A stretch of 64,000 bases of DNA, taken from contig JAANDG010000030.1 of the NCBI GenBank assembly GCA_036852015.1, forward strand, positions 310,001-374,000, written 5' to 3'. Shown here in pieces: positions 1 to 12,258 of the stretch. A model generated the notes under the pieces. The model saw nothing but the letters and a program-made list of their open reading frames with translations, searched no databases and was not told the DNA's origin. The first letter of the stretch is position 1; each line of letters begins with the position of its first letter. The position numbers and the translations under genes are program-made. Source of the DNA: Pelodera strongyloides. Taxonomy: Eukaryota > Nematoda > Chromadorea > Rhabditida > Rhabditidae.

Positions 1-1524
1 CTTCCATCATGTTACGTCTTCAATGTTACGGTGCGTCAAGTTTCATGTAAGTATTACAAAAAAAGATCTTTGGGAAACAAACAAACGAAAGACTGTTTGG
101 GAACGCTTCTTGGAAAAGAAACCTGTCTTTGTAAAAAAAGGTTGAAAAAAGATATAAAAAAAGAGAAAATAAATTCGCAGCTTAATAACACCCGTCTATA
201 CATCGTGTGTATGTGCATGTGTATATATATGTGTGTATATGTAGCGTAAATAAATATCTTTGGTGAAAGCCTCACCCAGTATAGCTTTAACTGTCACCCT
301 GGGTGAGAGTTCATTAATAGATACGGCCCCTGAAAACCTCCATAAGTTCTGGGCATTCCTTCACAAAGGCGACTTCCTTTACGTGAAAAATCTACATTTA
401 TTTTGTTTGAAAACAGTTACTATGTAAATGTAAGTGAGTACTTGTCGGAAGACGAAAATAAATGAAAACAGTTGCATATGATCGGTCTTCGTATGCAGTA
501 TACTTTTGTTTTTCTCGCCCCAATAATATGGATGCTGTATGTTTCAAAAACGGGCGATCAACATGTAATGGGGTTTCCAAGTATCCCAAGAATTCTGTGT
601 GATTCTGTCAATACTACCGTATTTCTGCACTATATAATGTGGAAAATTAAAAAATATTCTCACGTAGTTCCAAGATACGGTAAATTTTCAGCATAGGGTA
701 TCTCTTGCGTCAAATATACACCGTATCAGCAACAGTATTTATTCAACCAAGCAATTGCGCAACACAAGCGGAAGAAAAGACACCGATCGCGAGAGCAATT
801 AAGCTCACCACACACGGGTCTTAGGTGACGACGTAATACAAGGACGATCGCGAGAGCAATTAAGCTCACCACACACGTCTTGTATATAGGAAGAGGAGAG
901 CGATCGCGGGAGAACTTAAGCTCACCACACACGCTTTGTAGGATGTTATTTCCGTGAAGGATGGAAGGACACGCTCGGTCCATCTCCGAGCGGCATACTG
1001 ATAAGGGGGAATCGTAGGCGAATTCGAGGTAAACCGTACGTTTATGGGCGGAGCAGGAGGAAATCTATCTGCGTATACAGAAATCTCATGCTACCTAACA
1101 ATTGTATGCATCTTTATTAACACTCCTTCATTTGCATACTAACTAACACGTTCATTACATCACATTTGTGAGTTCACGGGGGCGAAGCTAATCCTCTTCA
1201 TAATGCACACTCTCTAAGCGTTTACTGAATGGGGTCAGTTAAATGAAGTAAAGTACATCCTTTGTTGATGTTACACTCGTGGGAAAATGAGTTATTTGAA
1301 ACTAACAAGAACTCAACAAGGATATTGATCTTGATGAATATACGAAGGATATAATAAAAGGTAATGTGGATAAATACTGGCTTTTTCAAACGTCTGGGGG
1401 GTTATCTAAACGCACAAAATATGTTCCCCCAGTCCCCCATAATCTCAATAATCATTAGCGGTATCTTTCAACTTACTTCAAACTTACCCATTCGCCCAAT
1501 TTGCCCTCCCCGCCTGGGATTACT
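1..1524. other. Intergenic, repeat-rich, no gene seen
   Basis: No convincing coding exon was found. Short open frames here lack homology and splice context. The stretch contains a CA/TG-rich patch near 205-240, a three-copy direct repeat at 784-932 (listed separately) and the left flank of the TTAA-flanked MITE. It ends at the TTAA target at 1524-1527. Confidence 0.6.
784..933. repeat. Three-copy short direct repeat
   Basis: A unit of about 32 bp beginning cgatcgcgagagcaattaag and ending ctcaccacacacg occurs at about 784-817, 844-876 and 900-932. Spacers of about 27 bp are unrelated to each other. The first two copies are nearly identical and the third has several substitutions (gcgggagaactt). 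The spacing resembles a CRISPR-like pattern only superficially; this is eukaryotic intergenic DNA. Confidence 0.7.
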
Positions 1525-1625
1525 TAAAGGGACAGGCCCATCAAAATAAACCTATATTTACGATACGTTCATAATGACTATCAAGCATTTTTATTACAAT
1601 ATATACAAACTAAATTTCACATTTA

Positions 1626-1940
1626 TGTAAGTGAGGAGAAGTTGCAAGTGATTAATTGCTTTGTACTTAGGTGTGTGGTGTGTGTGTGTGTGTGTTATTT
1701 TTATATTTAGCCGTTCTTAGATAAATTGCACTTGTCTCTCTTATGTTGTCTACTAACACATGCTGCAACTAACATCAGTTGTGTGTGTGTCGTTGACCAA
1801 GAGAGTCAGCTCTTGGCCATGGTCCAAGGATAAAATATAATGGCTATATTCTCTGTGTATCTTTCTACAACACACTATATACAGAGATATATTTTAATAG
1901 AATGGCTAGCGGCGGGGCCGGCCGCTAGCTGAGTTCTACA
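1626..1940. repeat. 5' LTR of the TRIM-like element
   Basis: About 315 bp, TG...CA bordered, containing a short TG microsatellite and an A/T-rich box (aaggataaaatataa) that could serve as a promoter. The partner at 2875-3187 differs by only a few bases and by microsatellite length. Confidence 0.85.
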
Positions 1941-2874
1941 TGGCGACCGCGGAGGTCTGCCTATTCCACCTATTCTGGCAGACTTCGGACCTACATCTTC
2001 CGCCTGATTCGACAACAATTCACAACATTCAATGATATTCGTAAATTTCCTAACTCCATATCGACATTTACTAGTAATCGCCCCTCTGCTAATATTTTGT
2101 CGACATCTACAATACTCTCTTCTCTACTCTTCATGTATATTGCTATCGGGTCGATAGTCGAAGTGCAAGGATCAACTGAGAAAAGCAAAGGAGCTGCGAC
2201 CTTGCCGCCTGAAGCTAAGTTTTATATTTTTGTAGTAGAGGAAGATGAGACACAGTATCTAGTACTTTCGTTAGTAACTGAACAATATTCTTGAGTTGGA
2301 TTCCAGTTGAATGTAAGAAGGGTTTAACGATAAGCAGCCCCATAAGGACAACCCAACTGAGCTAGGGATGAGATATTATTACTGAATGTAAATATATTTA
2401 TGAGCCCCGCTAAGATGGTGTGCGAAACGTCCCCGGCAACAATTTAAGGATGGGTGGTTGGGCAGCATGGATTTTGCCGGATCCCACATGTAGCCAGTTG
2501 AGGATAAGCAAATAATGATAATATAAGTTACCCAGTAGGGCTCACTGAAGCGTAACTAGTCCTTATGTATTTAATTTTAATCGTTATTTTGATTGGAATT
2601 GAACATTGTTCTAGGAGATTGTACTAGACTTTAACTTTATTATTTTAATGTTGTGATATACCTGACATTGTTGTTGAATTGAATTGACATGTAGCCATAT
2701 TGTTGAGATTCTACCTTGTAATTGTTAAGATCTTGTGAGAAGACACACAACTCTAGCCATTTTGAAGTTAAGAACTTGATATTGTTTATTTGATAGATGT
2801 TAAGACCTTGTCTTGTTTATCTAATGGACCACCTCAATAAGAGCTGGGGTCCAGCTCTTGTTGAGAGAGGGCGA

Positions 2875-3187
2875 TGTAAGTGAGGAGAAGTTGCAAGTGA
2901 TTAATTGCTTTGTACTTAGGTGTGTGGTGTGTGTGTGTGTGTTATTTTTATATTTAGCCGTTCTTAGATAAATTGCACTTGTCTCTCTTATGTTGTCTAC
3001 TAACACATGCTGCAACTAACATCAGTTGTGTGTGTGTCGTTGACCAAGAGAGTCAGCTCTTGGCCATGGTCCAAGGATAAAATATAATGGCTATATTCTC
3101 TGTGTATCTTTCTACAACACACTATATACAGAGATATATTTTAATAGAATCGCTAGCGGCAGGGCCGGCCGCTAGCTGAGTTCTACA
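2875..3187. repeat. 3' LTR of the TRIM-like element
   Basis: Near-identical direct copy of the 1626-1940 repeat, preceded by a purine tract and followed by the TTTA target duplicate. Confidence 0.85.
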
Positions 3188-3487
3188 TTTATTTGCCATG
3201 GAAAACTTTTTTTCCGATGCGCTCTGCTCAAATGTGTACCATAAAACTGCAGATTTCAAAGTTATATATGCAAATTTTAATCGCATTATAATTTCACGAT
3301 AAATTTGCATTGACGACAAGGATATTTGCGGCTTTACGGTACACATTTGAGCAGAGCGAATCGGAAAAAAGTTTTCCATGGCAAATAAATGTGAAATTTA
3401 GTTGGTATATATTGTAATAAAAATGCTTGATAGTCACTATGGACGTATCGTAAATATAGGTTTACTTTGATGGGCCTGTCCCTTTAA

Positions 3488-5076
3488 CTGTATCACCTCT
3501 CTTCCAATTGTTTTTCATAGCGGCCTTACAATCGCTCTTCAGGGCATACTCATTCGCCTAACTTAACACTTACTTTGCTAGGATTCTCAGTCCTTGTGGG
3601 TTTCAGAATTCAATTCTGGAGTGCTCTCTATACTGAGCAAAGCTGCAGTACTCGGATAGAAAGCAAATGTTGTGCTTTTTTACTAGAATCTCGTAGTGCG
3701 TAGGAAAAGGAAATTACGGTTAGGAGGAAGCAAATAAGACGGTGAGAAAGAAAGAACTCGCTGCTACCACAAAAGTCGGCCCAGCCGACTTTCCCCCCCC
3801 CCCCCCCTCTTAGAAGAACGCAATCCCATACTGTAAGAAGCAGAAAGGATTCATAAGGTTTATGGATATAACAAAGTAAGGCGAAATATAGGTTTAATCA
3901 TGTCTCCTCCCCTTGAATAGACTCCTCCTTTGGTTTAAGTAGTCGCGTTGAGCGCCCACGCTTCGGGGAGGGCGAACTGTAATGTTGTTCATTACTGCGT
4001 GTATTCAACTCAAGTTATGTGGATTTCGAAAGATAAATAATATATTGGGTGACGTATTTGAGGGGTTTACTTGAAGGGTCCGCTACCTTTACACTCTGTC
4101 AAACTTACACCATGTTTGTCATATTTTAAGAATGTTCATGTAATTCCACTTACTCAGTATTGGTATTGTGTTTGCCAACAGTTGATGAAACTGACCTAGT
4201 TGAGACATGAGAAGTTATAATGACTTCTCTCCCTTCTCCTTTTCACAGCATTACGCTCTACATATTTGAGCCTAGGCTGAGTATAAAGGATTATTATTAT
4301 AACTTTTATTATATTTTTATGAGCTTTTCCTCTGCGTTACCTTTAGTTTTCCTGGACGTCGGTTTAGCCTAGGCTAACAATAAGTGTAAAGAATTCTTAT
4401 AACTATCTTACCGGATCTTACCGTAATATACTTCAATTGCGACCTCGACCAGTTTCGTATGAAACGCGCGGTACGTTTGTCCCGCCTTCAGCCTTCATTT
4501 TCGCATGCATTGTGCATTTTTCACCCCATTGGATGCCACATCGCATCGCAGAATTCTTTTTGTGATTCACAATACCTACATAACTTTGTTATATATGGGG
4601 TTTCCATGTATGCGATTCGCACCTGCGAAAATGTCAAACCGCTGTCCATGTTCAAGTCATTTTACATGCATGTCAACTACCTACCGTAACCCATGCGAAT
4701 CGCACGTTTGACATGGTCATGCAGCGAAAGTGTATCAGATCCATACTAGAGATCCGTACTATTTTGAAATAGATCCATACTAAATCCAAAATCGCTGCGG
4801 GACCCTGTCATTTACATCGACTCAAACATGGACAGCGGTTTGACATTTTCGCAGGTGCGAATCGCAAACATGGAAACCCCAATAAAGAAGCTGATCCACT
4901 TTTCTTTTCTTTTAATTTCCTTGTCCTTCTCGCCCGAGCGATGGGTTCCTTGTCTTCTATTAGGTCGCAAAGGTACATTAGGTTTCCCTGGGGTTACGTG
5001 TGTTCCACACCGTGATTACCTTTAATTGCTTTACCCGCAATGTTCCAATCTTAGTCATTTATATGCTCTGTTTCAG
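3488..5076. other. Intergenic before delta-COP
   Basis: No gene was recognised. The stretch holds a poly-C run near 3790-3808 and a palindromic MITE at 4594-4883. The last about 190 bp include the pyrimidine tract and tttcag immediately before the delta-COP start codon, so the 5' UTR of delta-COP may be spliced (cis or trans) exactly at the ATG. Confidence 0.55.
4594..4883. mobile_element. Palindromic MITE with about 60-bp inverted ends
   Basis: The left arm, tatggggtttccatg followed by gcgattcgcacctgcg, is repeated in inverse orientation at 4826-4883. The inner part repeats further blocks of the arms (catgcgaatcgcacgtttg). No open frame is present. It lies upstream of delta-COP. Confidence 0.75.
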
Positions 5077-8000
5077 ATGGTGCTGATTGCTGCTGCTGTA
5101 TTCTCGAAGTCGGGGAAAGGTGTGTTTTCTAATATGTTGTTATTTTAATTTGTAATTCACAGGCCATTGACATGTGTTTTGACATTATCTAGATGTAAAG
5201 CAGTGACGTAATTTTCTTTCAGCTCTCGTATGTCGCCAGTTCGTCACTGAAATGCCTCGAGCCCGCATGGAGGGTCTCTTAGATGCGTTCCCTAAGCTCA
5301 TTCTCAGCGAGAAGGATTCATGTAAGCATTTCTGGTTCTTGTTATATGTCTTTTGTTAGCACGGACCATTTAGGACCTTAAACATGACGGAAGTTATTAG
5401 AACTCCGTTTTTTTAGCTCAGCGACAGCACACGTTCGTTGAAACCGACAGCGTTCGCTACGTGTTCCATCCACTGGACTCTATTTACGTGGTCCTGATCA
5501 CTACCAAGGCATCGAATATTTTGGAAGATTTGGAAACGCTTCGCCTCTTCTCAAGAGTGGTCAGTTTCGTTTATTTATTGTGCTTGTGCGTATCAATTTA
5601 TGTGAGTAAATCAGTGTTTAACGAACTAGTTGGTATACTGTAATAAATAATCTATAAGTTAAATTGGATTTTTGAGTGTGCCTTCGCTATCACCCGATTA
5701 GCGCCGACTTTGCCGATGGGCTGTACTAACTAGTTCTCGGTGGAATAATTTGATTTTCTAATGTAATATATTCACTTGCAGATCCCCGAATATTGCCGAA
5801 CCAATGATGAAAAGGAAATTCTCGACCATGGTTTTGATCTAATTTTTGCGTTCGATGAAGTAGTCACATTGGGTTACAGGTGATTTTTTATGTTTTGTCT
5901 AGCCTCTTTTTTATATTTATCTTGTAATTTGTAATCATGTTTATTTGGTTCAGGATTAAGATGTGATATACCTGTTTGAAAGCTTGGATGTAATTTGGTG
6001 GTTTTTTAGTGGATCTGCTTGCAAACAATAAGCTTATTGCTTTTTAGGGAGAGTGTAAACCTTGCGCAAATTCGCACATTCACCGAGATGGATTCTCACG
6101 AAGAGCGTGTTTTCATGCAGATTAAACAGGTATAAATTGATTGATCGATTATTGGAAGTGGTTTTTTCAACGTCATTTCTTTCTATTTCCTCTTTTTACT
6201 TTTTTGTATTTTTACTTCACGTTATACTTTTGACATTTTCAAACTCTATTTCTAAAACCTATACTTATAATTCATGTCTTGACATCTTCATATTTTTATA
6301 TTTTAATTTTGTTTTTTTCTTTTTCATTTGTTTCTGTCGGTCTGTTCCACTGCTGTTTTATTATATCTCGTCGTCTCGATCCAACAAGGGGAAGAATACA
6401 ATTTTTTTTCAATTACATTGGTCTCCTCTCTAAGGGCGCGTTTAAAGGATCGCAGTCACTACAAAATCATCATTTTGCTTCGAGTTTACTTGAATTTAGT
6501 AAAGAATAAAGAAAATACTTTACCAAAACCGAATAATTTGAATTCCAACTCAGGGAGTGAACAAGTAGAAACGTAGTTTTACTTAACTACCGCGGGATTA
6601 TGAAACGTGTAGTGATATGCCTGCAGACCCTTGCAGTATATGTAAAGATATAATATGCATATATTGCCGAAATAATTTGAATACTCCCGACCGGGAAGCA
6701 GCTGTATGAACACGTTTCGTGATCCTGCGGTAGCTAAGTAGAACTACTTTTCTACTTGTTCACCCCCTGAGTTAGAATTCAAATTATTCGGTTTTGGTAA
6801 AGTATTTTTCTCTATTCTTTACTAAATACAAGTAAACTCGAAGAAAAACGACGATTTTGTAGTGACTGCGATCCTTTAAGATGGCCGAAAGAAAGAAAAA
6901 ATACGTTTTCGGCCGTTCAGGTTGAATACTAAGGGAAAATGAAAAATACAGTATTTTTTTCGGGTCTTGTCTGCGTCTCTTTTTTTTGCATTGTCTTTCA
7001 AAAGTTTTATTTTCGCCCAACCTGAACGGCCGAAAACGCATTTTTTTCTTTCTTTCGGCCATCTTAAACGCGCCCTTATGATATGGAATAAAATAATCAT
7101 GTTTATTATCCTAGGACAGTAGCATATCTAACTGTCAATATAGACTATACGAATATAGACTGCAATACTGCAATAGCTATCATAGGGCAAATCGAGCCTT
7201 CCGTATTAATTAGTATTAATTATTGGTTTATTTTTACTTTAGGCCCAAGAGAAGGCAGCCATCGAGGCTATGAAGGAGAAGGCGAAAGAGTTCAAGAGAG
7301 CGCAAAAGGAGGCACTCAGCAAGGGATTGCCATCTAGACCTGGAGCTACTGGCTAGATCTTTCTTTTATTTTGAAATCCTTTGTTCGCATGTTAATTTAG
7401 TGGTAGTTGTAAATAGATCGATAAATATGCTCTTGGTTTCCAGTGGCCTCTGGCTGTCATTTAGCCTTTGTTAGTTTGTGTTTTTCTCTACTGTAGTGTC
7501 TATGATGTCTGTCTACCGCTGGAAATAGTGCTAATAATGATGCACATTTGAGGAGTTCTGCCTGAATTAGAATAGTAAAACCTTTCTGTTGTCCAGGATT
7601 CGGTAGTGGTTCTTCAAGTGGAATATCCTCTTCGTCTACTCCTTCTGGTGTTGTTAATGAGCCAATGGTACCAAGACCTCAACCAGTCGCTTCTAAAGCA
7701 GGAGGAGGAAAGGTAAGCATTTTTTTGTTGTCTTTATTTGTCTAGCAGTTTTGGTTACTGTAGTCTACTGTATTTGGCTGGTAGGAGTTTTTATTGTTGT
7801 TATTTTCGCTTCAAAACTTGATGTTTCACGCTTGTCATTTAATTTGTTGATTATTGGTTATGGTAGTTTTTTTTTGCATCCGTTACCGTTTTGTCCTGGT
7901 TTCCGATTCTGCATCAAGCATTGTGCTGAGTAGAAAACATGCATTTCGATACCAGGTCTCATACCGTTTTAGTTAATGCAAATAAATAAAGTTTCTTTCC

Positions 8001-10596
8001 AGGCACTCAAACTCGGCGCGAAGACCAAAAACGAGGACCAGTTCCTCGAACAACTCCAGCAACAGGGACAGGCCATTGCACCCGTTGTGGCCAGGACTGC
8101 AGCCCAGCAGGTTTGCTATTTGGATAATAATTTTTTTTTTCTGTTTACTTATAAAGATGATAAAGTAAAAGGTTTAGAGCGTCGTGTTAGTTATGACACA
8201 GTTGTAAAACATCTCAGGGTGTAATTGTATTGTGATTTTTTTTAGCACATTTATACACTGTTTATAATATTCTACAATTTAAATATTTTAAATATTTATT
8301 AACACATAAAATGTGTGCATCAATATGATGAAAGGTTGACAAGCATCAATTGAATGGCCATGGTTTGATAAAGTTAATAGTGAGCAATTAATTAATGTCT
8401 TTGTTGTCAGGCTTCTTCGGCTCCAATTGCCCCAGTTTCTAATGTTAAACGCGAGGCTGTCCATGTAAAGGCTGATGAGAAGATTACGGCTGTGGTCAGT
8501 AGAGATGGAGGATTGCAACAAGCAGAGGTACTATCGAGTTCCAAAGTTCCAAGTTATCCAACTTATTGTGGTATGGGTATTGAAATTTGCATGCTGGATC
8601 GTTTGTTTCTCTCTCACTATTACATGTAGTGAGAGAGAGGAACAATATGAGGCCATATTCACCTCTCCGATTTCCTCGGGGAATTTGTCCCTGGGGACAG
8701 AAAATAGCATTCTACTGTGAGAGACGCAGAGAAAAAGACGGGGAATTCCCCATGGGGGAATTGAGTGGTGAATATGGCCTCTGGTTTATGAAGAAAGTCA
8801 AATTACAAAGTAACATCGTGCATCCCAATGACAATGGGTTTGTAATCAATATCAAAAATTTAGTGATGAACGTGATGGCGTTTGTTTAGATAATGGGAAC
8901 CATTGCCCTTTCGGTGTCCTCGCCCGACTTCAATACCGTAGCCATCCAGATGAGAAATGAAGCCCCGGCTGGAGCACAACTGCAGGTATAGTATTGTTAT
9001 CAATATTTAAAGCGGTATAGCAGCCGGTTTTTGAATCGTATGTTGTGCGCTGTATTCGTATGTGGTGTATGATGACTGCGCAATTTTTTTATTATAATTT
9101 ATTCATTTGCGTACAACATGGGCGAATGTAGTTTACCGACATTTGCGTACAACATGGGTGAAAGTAGTTTACCGGCGTTTGAGTAATTTAGCTTGTGAAA
9201 CCTAGACTGAACACACTCCCATTTATCACATGTAGTAAAAAAAGGCCCAGACGGGCCCGAAAGGTGCCAATACCAAGCCGCATAGAATATTGAATATAGT
9301 TTTAAAGTCTACTATATTTGTGCTCAGAAACGTTTTGTTATATTCTGAAATGTATACTAATATGCAGATAAAAAATGACTCTCCGTTGCTGCAGGTTTGT
9401 CTAAATTAAATATATTGGTTTATATTTCAATTTCGCACCTCCTGTTTTCCTTCCCCCTTTGGGTTTTGTTGGGCGGAACCCGGGTGGGGGGTATATATTC
9501 GGTGGAATAATTATGGAAGCGATGATGATATTGTTGTTGCTTTTAAATTTAAATTTTATCTAAACATTTTGAATTATACGATTCCGTGTTAGTTTTTATC
9601 TCTGTCTTTCGGTCTTATTTTATTCCGCTTTTTGAGGCGTCACTTTGTTTAGTTCCGTGGCGTGGGTACGAACCTTAGAACTTGGGTCTCATACTTTTAT
9701 TAGACATTGACAAAATGTTACTACAGCTTTAACAATTCGTTTAACAATAAATATAAAATATTATAGTGGGTTATTTAATTAGAATAAGATTATGCCAAGC
9801 TTTAGAGTTGTCTTTAGGTGATCATTATCTTATTATCTACCGGGATGTGAATACTGAGTGACCTTCACGGGTTAGGAGGCTGCTTTTCGGTTTTGATCTT
9901 GTTATTATACCCAGTTGCCCGGGAAAGCGTATGCAACTTTTAAAGTTTAATATATTGTATGATATTTAGGTCCACCCTAACCTCGACAAAAAGGAATGGC
10001 AGTCCAAGTCACTACTTCGACTGAAGGGCGCCAATAAGCCATTCCCGGTCAATAATGATGTCGGAGTGCTGAAATGGAGAATGCAATTGCAGGACGAAGA
10101 TCAATTGCCCATTGTCTGTGAGTCGATCATTAGTTTATCATTTTATGAGTTTTGCCCGGGTCATTAATGTTTCTGGCATTGAAAGTTACATTTGAATAAG
10201 CAAAAGTGTGGTGTTTCTAAATAATAATTATAAGGTCCGACGCTCAGCTTTGCTTAATGGGAGTGCTTCACTCACTTAAATGTATTAAATATTTATTGAC
10301 ACATTAAAATGTGTGCATCAATATGATGAAAGATATTCAGCGACAATTGAATCACTTGTCACATTGACATCCTTTGTTAACAATACAACGCTGATCAATC
10401 GTTGTGTTCAAATTTTAAGTTATGGGTGAATGCGTTACGGGTGATGCGTAGTGCGTTACGGGTGAATGCTAACTTGCTTTAGTGAATTGCTGGCCCCAAG
10501 AGTCGCCCGAGGGTTGTCAAGTGAACATTGAATATACACTGCAGAGAGAAGACCTCCAGTTGGATAATGTGGTCATTACCGTTCCTCTACCGTGAG

Positions 10597-10628
<32 letters not shown>

Positions 10629-11546
10629 GTTATTATTATTATTATTATATGTCGTATTATTTCCTTTGTCCTTAAAATTTCGTATTAACTGCTAGGCAGT
10701 CGTTGTTTGAGTTTGGTATAGTTTTGGTAGTATTTCTCCTTCTACGCTGGCTCTATCGTATTGCAGGGTAAATGTAAACTTTGGATATTTTAGTGCCGCA
10801 ACAGCGCCAGTTGTATCTGAGTGCGAGGGATCGTATGAATTCCAAAAGTCGCGATCGCAGATTGTTTGGACATTGCCGGTGATTGATGCGTCGAATTCGT
10901 CGGGTAAGTTAATTTTCTTGTAATTTGTTCTGCTGACTCCGCCCGATAAGTACCATTAATTTACCGTGGTAGTGAATTTGATGATTACACTTTTTTACAG
11001 TGTGAAGTGCAAGTGATACATGTGTCATTTTATATATTATCATTTATTTCGGTTTTTTAATAAAAATTTGTTTAGGAACTCTCGAGTTCACCGTCCCTAA
11101 CGGTCATGCGGATTCCTTCTTCCCGGTTCACGTGTCATTCAGCAGTGATCGATTGTTCTGCAATTTGGCGGTTAGTTTTTGATCTTTGCATCTAGCTCTT
11201 TCTAAACCTTAACCTAGACTCGAGAAATTAGAATTCGCTCAATAATCAGCACATGTGTGTCGGTCACTGTATTTTGGAAAATTAATTGGTTAAATTTTAA
11301 ATTGACGGTGAACGGATTTGAACCCGCGCCCTGCGTTTTCGAGTCAAACGCTCTACATGTTGCGCCAAGACAGCTTGACCGCTCATAATGGTTATTTATC
11401 TACGCAGTTGTTTAAAATTAACTCTTTTCTGTTCCTTTTACCAATCATCTGTTTAGGTAGAGGGTGCACAGACGATGGATGGATCAGCAGAGGTGACCTA
11501 TTCAGTTGAGACAAGACTTGTCACTGAAAAGTATGAGGTTGTATAA
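5077..11546 (+). CDS. ARCN1: Coatomer subunit delta (delta-COP, archain)
   Basis: Subunit of the COPI coat that drives retrograde Golgi-to-ER and intra-Golgi vesicle transport in the cytoplasm. Fifteen exons can be placed: 5077-5119, 5223-5321, 5417-5559, 5782-5879, 6048-6129, 7243-about 7352, 7597-7712, 8003-8110, 8411-8527, 8890-8985, 9970-10117, 10483-10591, 10767-10903, 11076-11170 and 11457-11546. The protein begins [20 protein letters not shown], the longin-like N-terminal domain. It continues through the linker ALKLGAK and ends with the mu-homology domain ([33 protein letters not shown] then TAA). Order and content match the family over its whole length of about 510 residues. Oddity: exon 6 reaches an in-frame TAG near 7353-7356 with no good GT donor; a GC donor is likely. 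Introns carry several MITEs. Confidence 0.95.
6432..7077. mobile_element. MITE (AGGGCGCGTTTAAGATGG family), interrupted copy
   Basis: The ends agggcgcgttta (6432) and taaacgcgccctta (7077) plus the right half (aagatggccgaaag, cgttttcggccgttcaggtt and its inverse) match the intact copy at 33380-33616. It lies in intron 5 of delta-COP. It is broken at an internal TTAA by another element at 6446-6875. Confidence 0.8.
6446..6875. mobile_element. 430-bp TTAA-specific MITE nested in the previous one
   Basis: Inverted ends AGGATCGCAGTCACTACAAA and its complement extend over more than 120 bp, including the block around gtaaagaataaag and the block gtgaacaagtagaa. TTAA flanks both ends (6442-6445 and 6876-6879). 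Removing it restores cgtttaagatgg, the sequence of the host MITE, so this insertion is younger. Confidence 0.85.
8649..8783. mobile_element. MITE family B (gaggccatattcacc...ggtgaatatggcctc)
   Basis: A 135-bp element with inverted ends gaggccatattcacc / ggtgaatatggcctc and inner blocks ggggacagaaaatagc and gacggggaattcccca. It lies in delta-COP intron 9. Further copies occur at 12934, 25118, 37713 and 45517. Confidence 0.85.
10602..10648. repeat. ATT trinucleotide microsatellite
   Basis: About fifteen ATT/TTA units with one interruption, in intron 12 of delta-COP. Confidence 0.9.
11305..11380 (-). repeat. tRNA-like sequence in delta-COP intron
   Basis: The reverse strand has a box-A-like (ttggcgcaacatgtagagcg) and a box-B-like (gggttcaaatcc) promoter element with an anticodon-loop-like segment. 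The acceptor halves do not pair, so a functional tRNA is unlikely. A SINE head or tRNA pseudogene fits better. Confidence 0.45.
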
Positions 11547-12258
11547 GTATAAATAAGTACCGTATGTTATTTGCGTGATGTGGGATTCAATTGCATGTGT
11601 ACGTACTCGAAGAGTTTCAGTATATTCGTTGACTGACTTGGTTTCGGTTTTATGGATAAATGTATTAATTTAATACATCAATTTGTGATGTCATTCCTGA
11701 CCTGAGAGTTATTATATTTCTGTATTCTCCCCCATTGTATGTGATATCGATTTTCTACGAGAGGTGTCTTGAATAGTCAGTACTCATCATAAGTAGCATG
11801 AAAAGAACGTGAGAGGATATACTGATGTAATTTATTCTTGCTTTTAATTATAGTTTATACTGTGATTGTGATTTAGTCGTGTGTTTTTACTACAGACAGC
11901 TGATTAAGCTGTGGGAATCGTATTGTTTATTGAAGGGTTGTATTTTTTTTATTTACCGAATAAATATTCATACCACAACTTGTTTACTTGAAGTTTTTGT
12001 TTGTGGCAATTTGCTATATCTTGTTTTGTTTTAGGTGTTTTATGGGGATACAGAGTTTGTGTTAGTGTTTTGTTGTGTATCTAATCTTATAATTTTGTAT
12101 CGCAGGCTTTAAATATACCGTAGGTATGCTTTTCCTTGTTGTGTGTTTGTCAGCCTTTTAATGCGGATTAGTCGATTCGATAATATGTGAATGCTTTGTA
12201 ATTATGAACTAGGAGTTTAAGAGTTACAGTATTTAAGGTAATTTGTTGAAGGTTCATA
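11547..12258. other. Intergenic between delta-COP and the next gene
   Basis: A/T-rich with several aataaa-like motifs suited to delta-COP 3' end formation (for example near 11960). No open frame of interest. Presumed promoter or 5' UTR of the gene starting at 12259. Confidence 0.5.

Larger units (their letters stand above)
1626..3187. mobile_element. Non-autonomous LTR retrotransposon (TRIM-like)
   Basis: Two direct repeats of about 314 bp, 1626-1940 and 2875-3187, begin TGTAAGTGAG and end GTTCTACA, the TG...CA borders of LTRs. A 4-bp target duplication TTTA lies at 1622-1625 and 3188-3191. Directly after the 5' LTR, tggcgaccgcgg has the look of a tRNA primer-binding site, and a purine-rich stretch gagagagggcga precedes the 3' LTR. 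The internal part is only about 930 bp and shows no gag or pol frame, so the element is non-autonomous. The LTRs are nearly identical, which suggests a young insertion. Confidence 0.85.
1528..3483. mobile_element. TTAA-flanked palindromic MITE, split by an LTR element
   Basis: Left end AGGGACAGGCCCATC and right end GATGGGCCTGTCCCT are inverted copies, each bordered by TTAA (1524-1527 and 3484-3487), as expected for piggyBac-type target duplications. The inverted arms continue for about 150 bp, through the blocks ending ttcacattta and ttgccatggaaaac. The left arm is interrupted at 1625 by an LTR element. When that element and one TTTA copy are removed, the two arms match base for base across the junction. 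The MITE has no coding capacity and would have depended on a transposase supplied elsewhere. Confidence 0.85.

Noticed and set aside
784..933. CRISPR-like repeat/spacer pattern
   Set aside because: Only three diverging copies, no cas genes, and the surrounding genes are spliced eukaryotic genes.
3122..3379. 85-codon reverse frame
   Set aside because: Lies across a MITE palindrome and an LTR end; no coding signal.
11305..11380. Functional tRNA gene
   Set aside because: Acceptor stem halves do not pair; kept only as tRNA-like repeat.
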